Source: an uncultured Acidimicrobium sp.
GTDB lineage: Bacteria > Actinomycetota > Acidimicrobiia > Acidimicrobiales > Ilumatobacteraceae
DNA length: 13,666 bases
Assembly (NCBI GenBank): GCA_903895515.1
Contig: CAITUB010000146.1
Location: 1-13,666, forward strand
Reading direction: 5' to 3'
The notes below the pieces were generated by a model. The model was not told where the DNA came from and ran no database searches. It worked only from the letters and a program-made list of their open reading frames with translations. A program made the translations under genes and the position numbers. Positions 12,877-13,666 of this stretch are shown here, in pieces; the stretch's first letter is position 1; the number at the start of each line of letters is the position of its first letter.

Positions 12877-13666
12877 GAGACGCATTCCTTCCACGTTGAA
12901 CTTTCAATGATGTCACCATCTACCGTAACTGCCATTGCGGCCATACCGAGTTGGTCAATCAGGGGCATTCCTTGTTCGAGTCCACCTACGAGCAATGCAG
13001 TTGCAAATACTTCAGCCCACACTGCTTCAGATGCAACAACGGTGGATTGCACAAGTTGGCCAGCAGTTTCGGTGAGTGGTGCAGATGTACGAGGGTTCAG
13101 TACATGATGCATTTCGCCAAGAGGTCCAACCCAACGTTTGCCACGAGTAGACGAAGTTGCAATGCCACCAGATTTCAGGCCAAGCGTTGTGAGGTCTTTG
13201 CTTTCATCAAATGGTGATTCAACCGCAACTGACCAACCGCCAGCACCTTCGCTATCTCCAGCAATTCGCATGTCGCCTCCAATGCTTGCGCAGACACCAG
13301 CTGCACCAAGCGACATGAGCTCTGTAGCAACGATGTCTGCAGCTAAGCCCTTGCCAAGACCACCGGGGTCGAGCGTTGCTCCACTTGGAAGTCGGACAGC
13401 ACCGCTCACCGAATCGATGCGCGTTTCGCCGAGGGGTATTGCCCACTGCGCATTTGGAGCGATGTCCGATTTCATTGAACTATCTACGCGCGAAATGCCA
13501 TAGCCAAGCCCAATAAGTGCAGGTAATAGCGATGGGTCAAATAGCCCGTGTGTTCGTGCTTGCGCATCTACCAAGTAACGCACCAGAGTGACTGTGTCGG
13601 CACTGACGTACATTTCTTTTCCATCAGAGTTGTTGATGAGCGAAATTTCGCTCGTATCGATAAACC
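12873..13666 (-). CDS. apbE: ApbE-like FAD:protein FMN transferase, C-terminal part (cut by window edge)
   Basis: ApbE enzymes use FAD to attach FMN through a phosphoester to Ser/Thr of extracytoplasmic flavoproteins such as Rnf, Nqr and FMN-binding-domain reductases. The frame stays open to the window end: before the internal ATG at 13613 the codons read FIDTSEISLINN, matching the 'SELSRLN' region near the start of ApbE. The true start and any signal peptide therefore lie outside. Visible motifs are LDPGGLGKGLAADIV, GVCASIGGDMRI and HHVLNPRTSAPLT. Near the end, AEVFATALL replaces the usual 'ADALATAL', so the metal-ligand Asp appears as Glu. 'LNP' also stands where 'IDP' is usual. It overlaps the ferric-reductase-like gene as ATGA, so the two are translationally linked. 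Confidence 0.87.
   Translation of the reverse strand, partial: FIDTSEISLINNSDGKEMYVSADTVTLVRYLVDAQARTHGLFDPSLLPALIGLGYGISRVDSSMKSDIAPNAQWAIPLGETRIDSVSGAVRLPSGATLDPGGLGKGLAADIVATELMSLGAAGVCASIGGDMRIAGDSEGAGGWSVAVESPFDESKDLTTLGLKSGGIATSSTRGKRWVGPLGEMHHVLNPRTSAPLTETAGQLVQSTVVASEAVWAEVFATALLVGGLEQGMPLIDQLGMAAMAVTVDGDIIESSTWKECVS

Noticed and set aside
13352..13390. SGAT in the ApbE-like protein as a possible self-flavinylation site
   Set aside because: It lies in LPSGATLDPGG, the normal position of the family's 'LPxGxxLDLGGIAKG' substrate-binding loop, so the resemblance to an FMN acceptor motif is most likely chance.

Overview
The window reads as a compact piece of bacterial chromosome. It has near-balanced base composition, frequent GTG starts, very short intergenic gaps and several start codons without a clear Shine-Dalgarno. 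The gene content (B. subtilis-type SdhCAB, a K+-independent membrane pyrophosphatase, an NfuA-like protein with an SCP2-like neighbour, and an ApbE/ferric-reductase-like pair) suggests an actinobacterium with modest GC, possibly an aquatic Acidimicrobiia-like lineage. That placement is an inference from gene content and has not been checked against a database. I see no insertion sequence, prophage, CRISPR array, rRNA or tRNA.

Layout. (1) Positions 4559 down to 1, minus strand: a tight run of a cation diffusion facilitator, thiamine pyrophosphokinase, a thiamine-binding lipoprotein (ThiB), a fused two-domain permease (ThiP) and the start of the ATPase (ThiQ, cut by the window edge). This is a thiamine import-and-activate operon with a metal transporter at its head. 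(2) A 57-bp divergent gap with a 16-bp near-palindrome, then an NfuA-like Fe-S protein on plus (4617-5252). (3) Minus strand: hppA (8027-5673) followed by a small SCP2-like gene (5643-5245) whose start codon sits in a perfect 13-bp inverted repeat. (4) A 189-bp divergent region with three short dyads, then sdhC-sdhA-sdhB and a DedA-family gene on plus (8217-12335). (5) Minus strand: the 3' part of apbE (window edge to 12873), overlapping by ATGA a ferric-reductase-like membrane protein (12876-12238). The tail of that protein lies antisense to the end of dedA for 98 bp.

How the genes work together. The thiamine operon imports thiamine and phosphorylates it to TPP. SdhCAB links the TCA cycle to the quinone pool through a di-heme, single-subunit cytochrome b anchor. 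HppA, divergent from sdh, uses PPi to energise the membrane. The NfuA-like protein could deliver clusters to Fe-S enzymes such as SdhB. ApbE plus the heme-b membrane protein looks like part of an extracytoplasmic flavin-dependent electron transfer unit whose FMN-carrying partner would lie outside the window.

The window is mostly core metabolism. I found no convincing new multi-gene system. The items most worth checking are regulatory or architectural: the start-codon hairpin, the divergent palindromes, the long antisense gene overlap, and the apbE pair with an altered metal-site residue.
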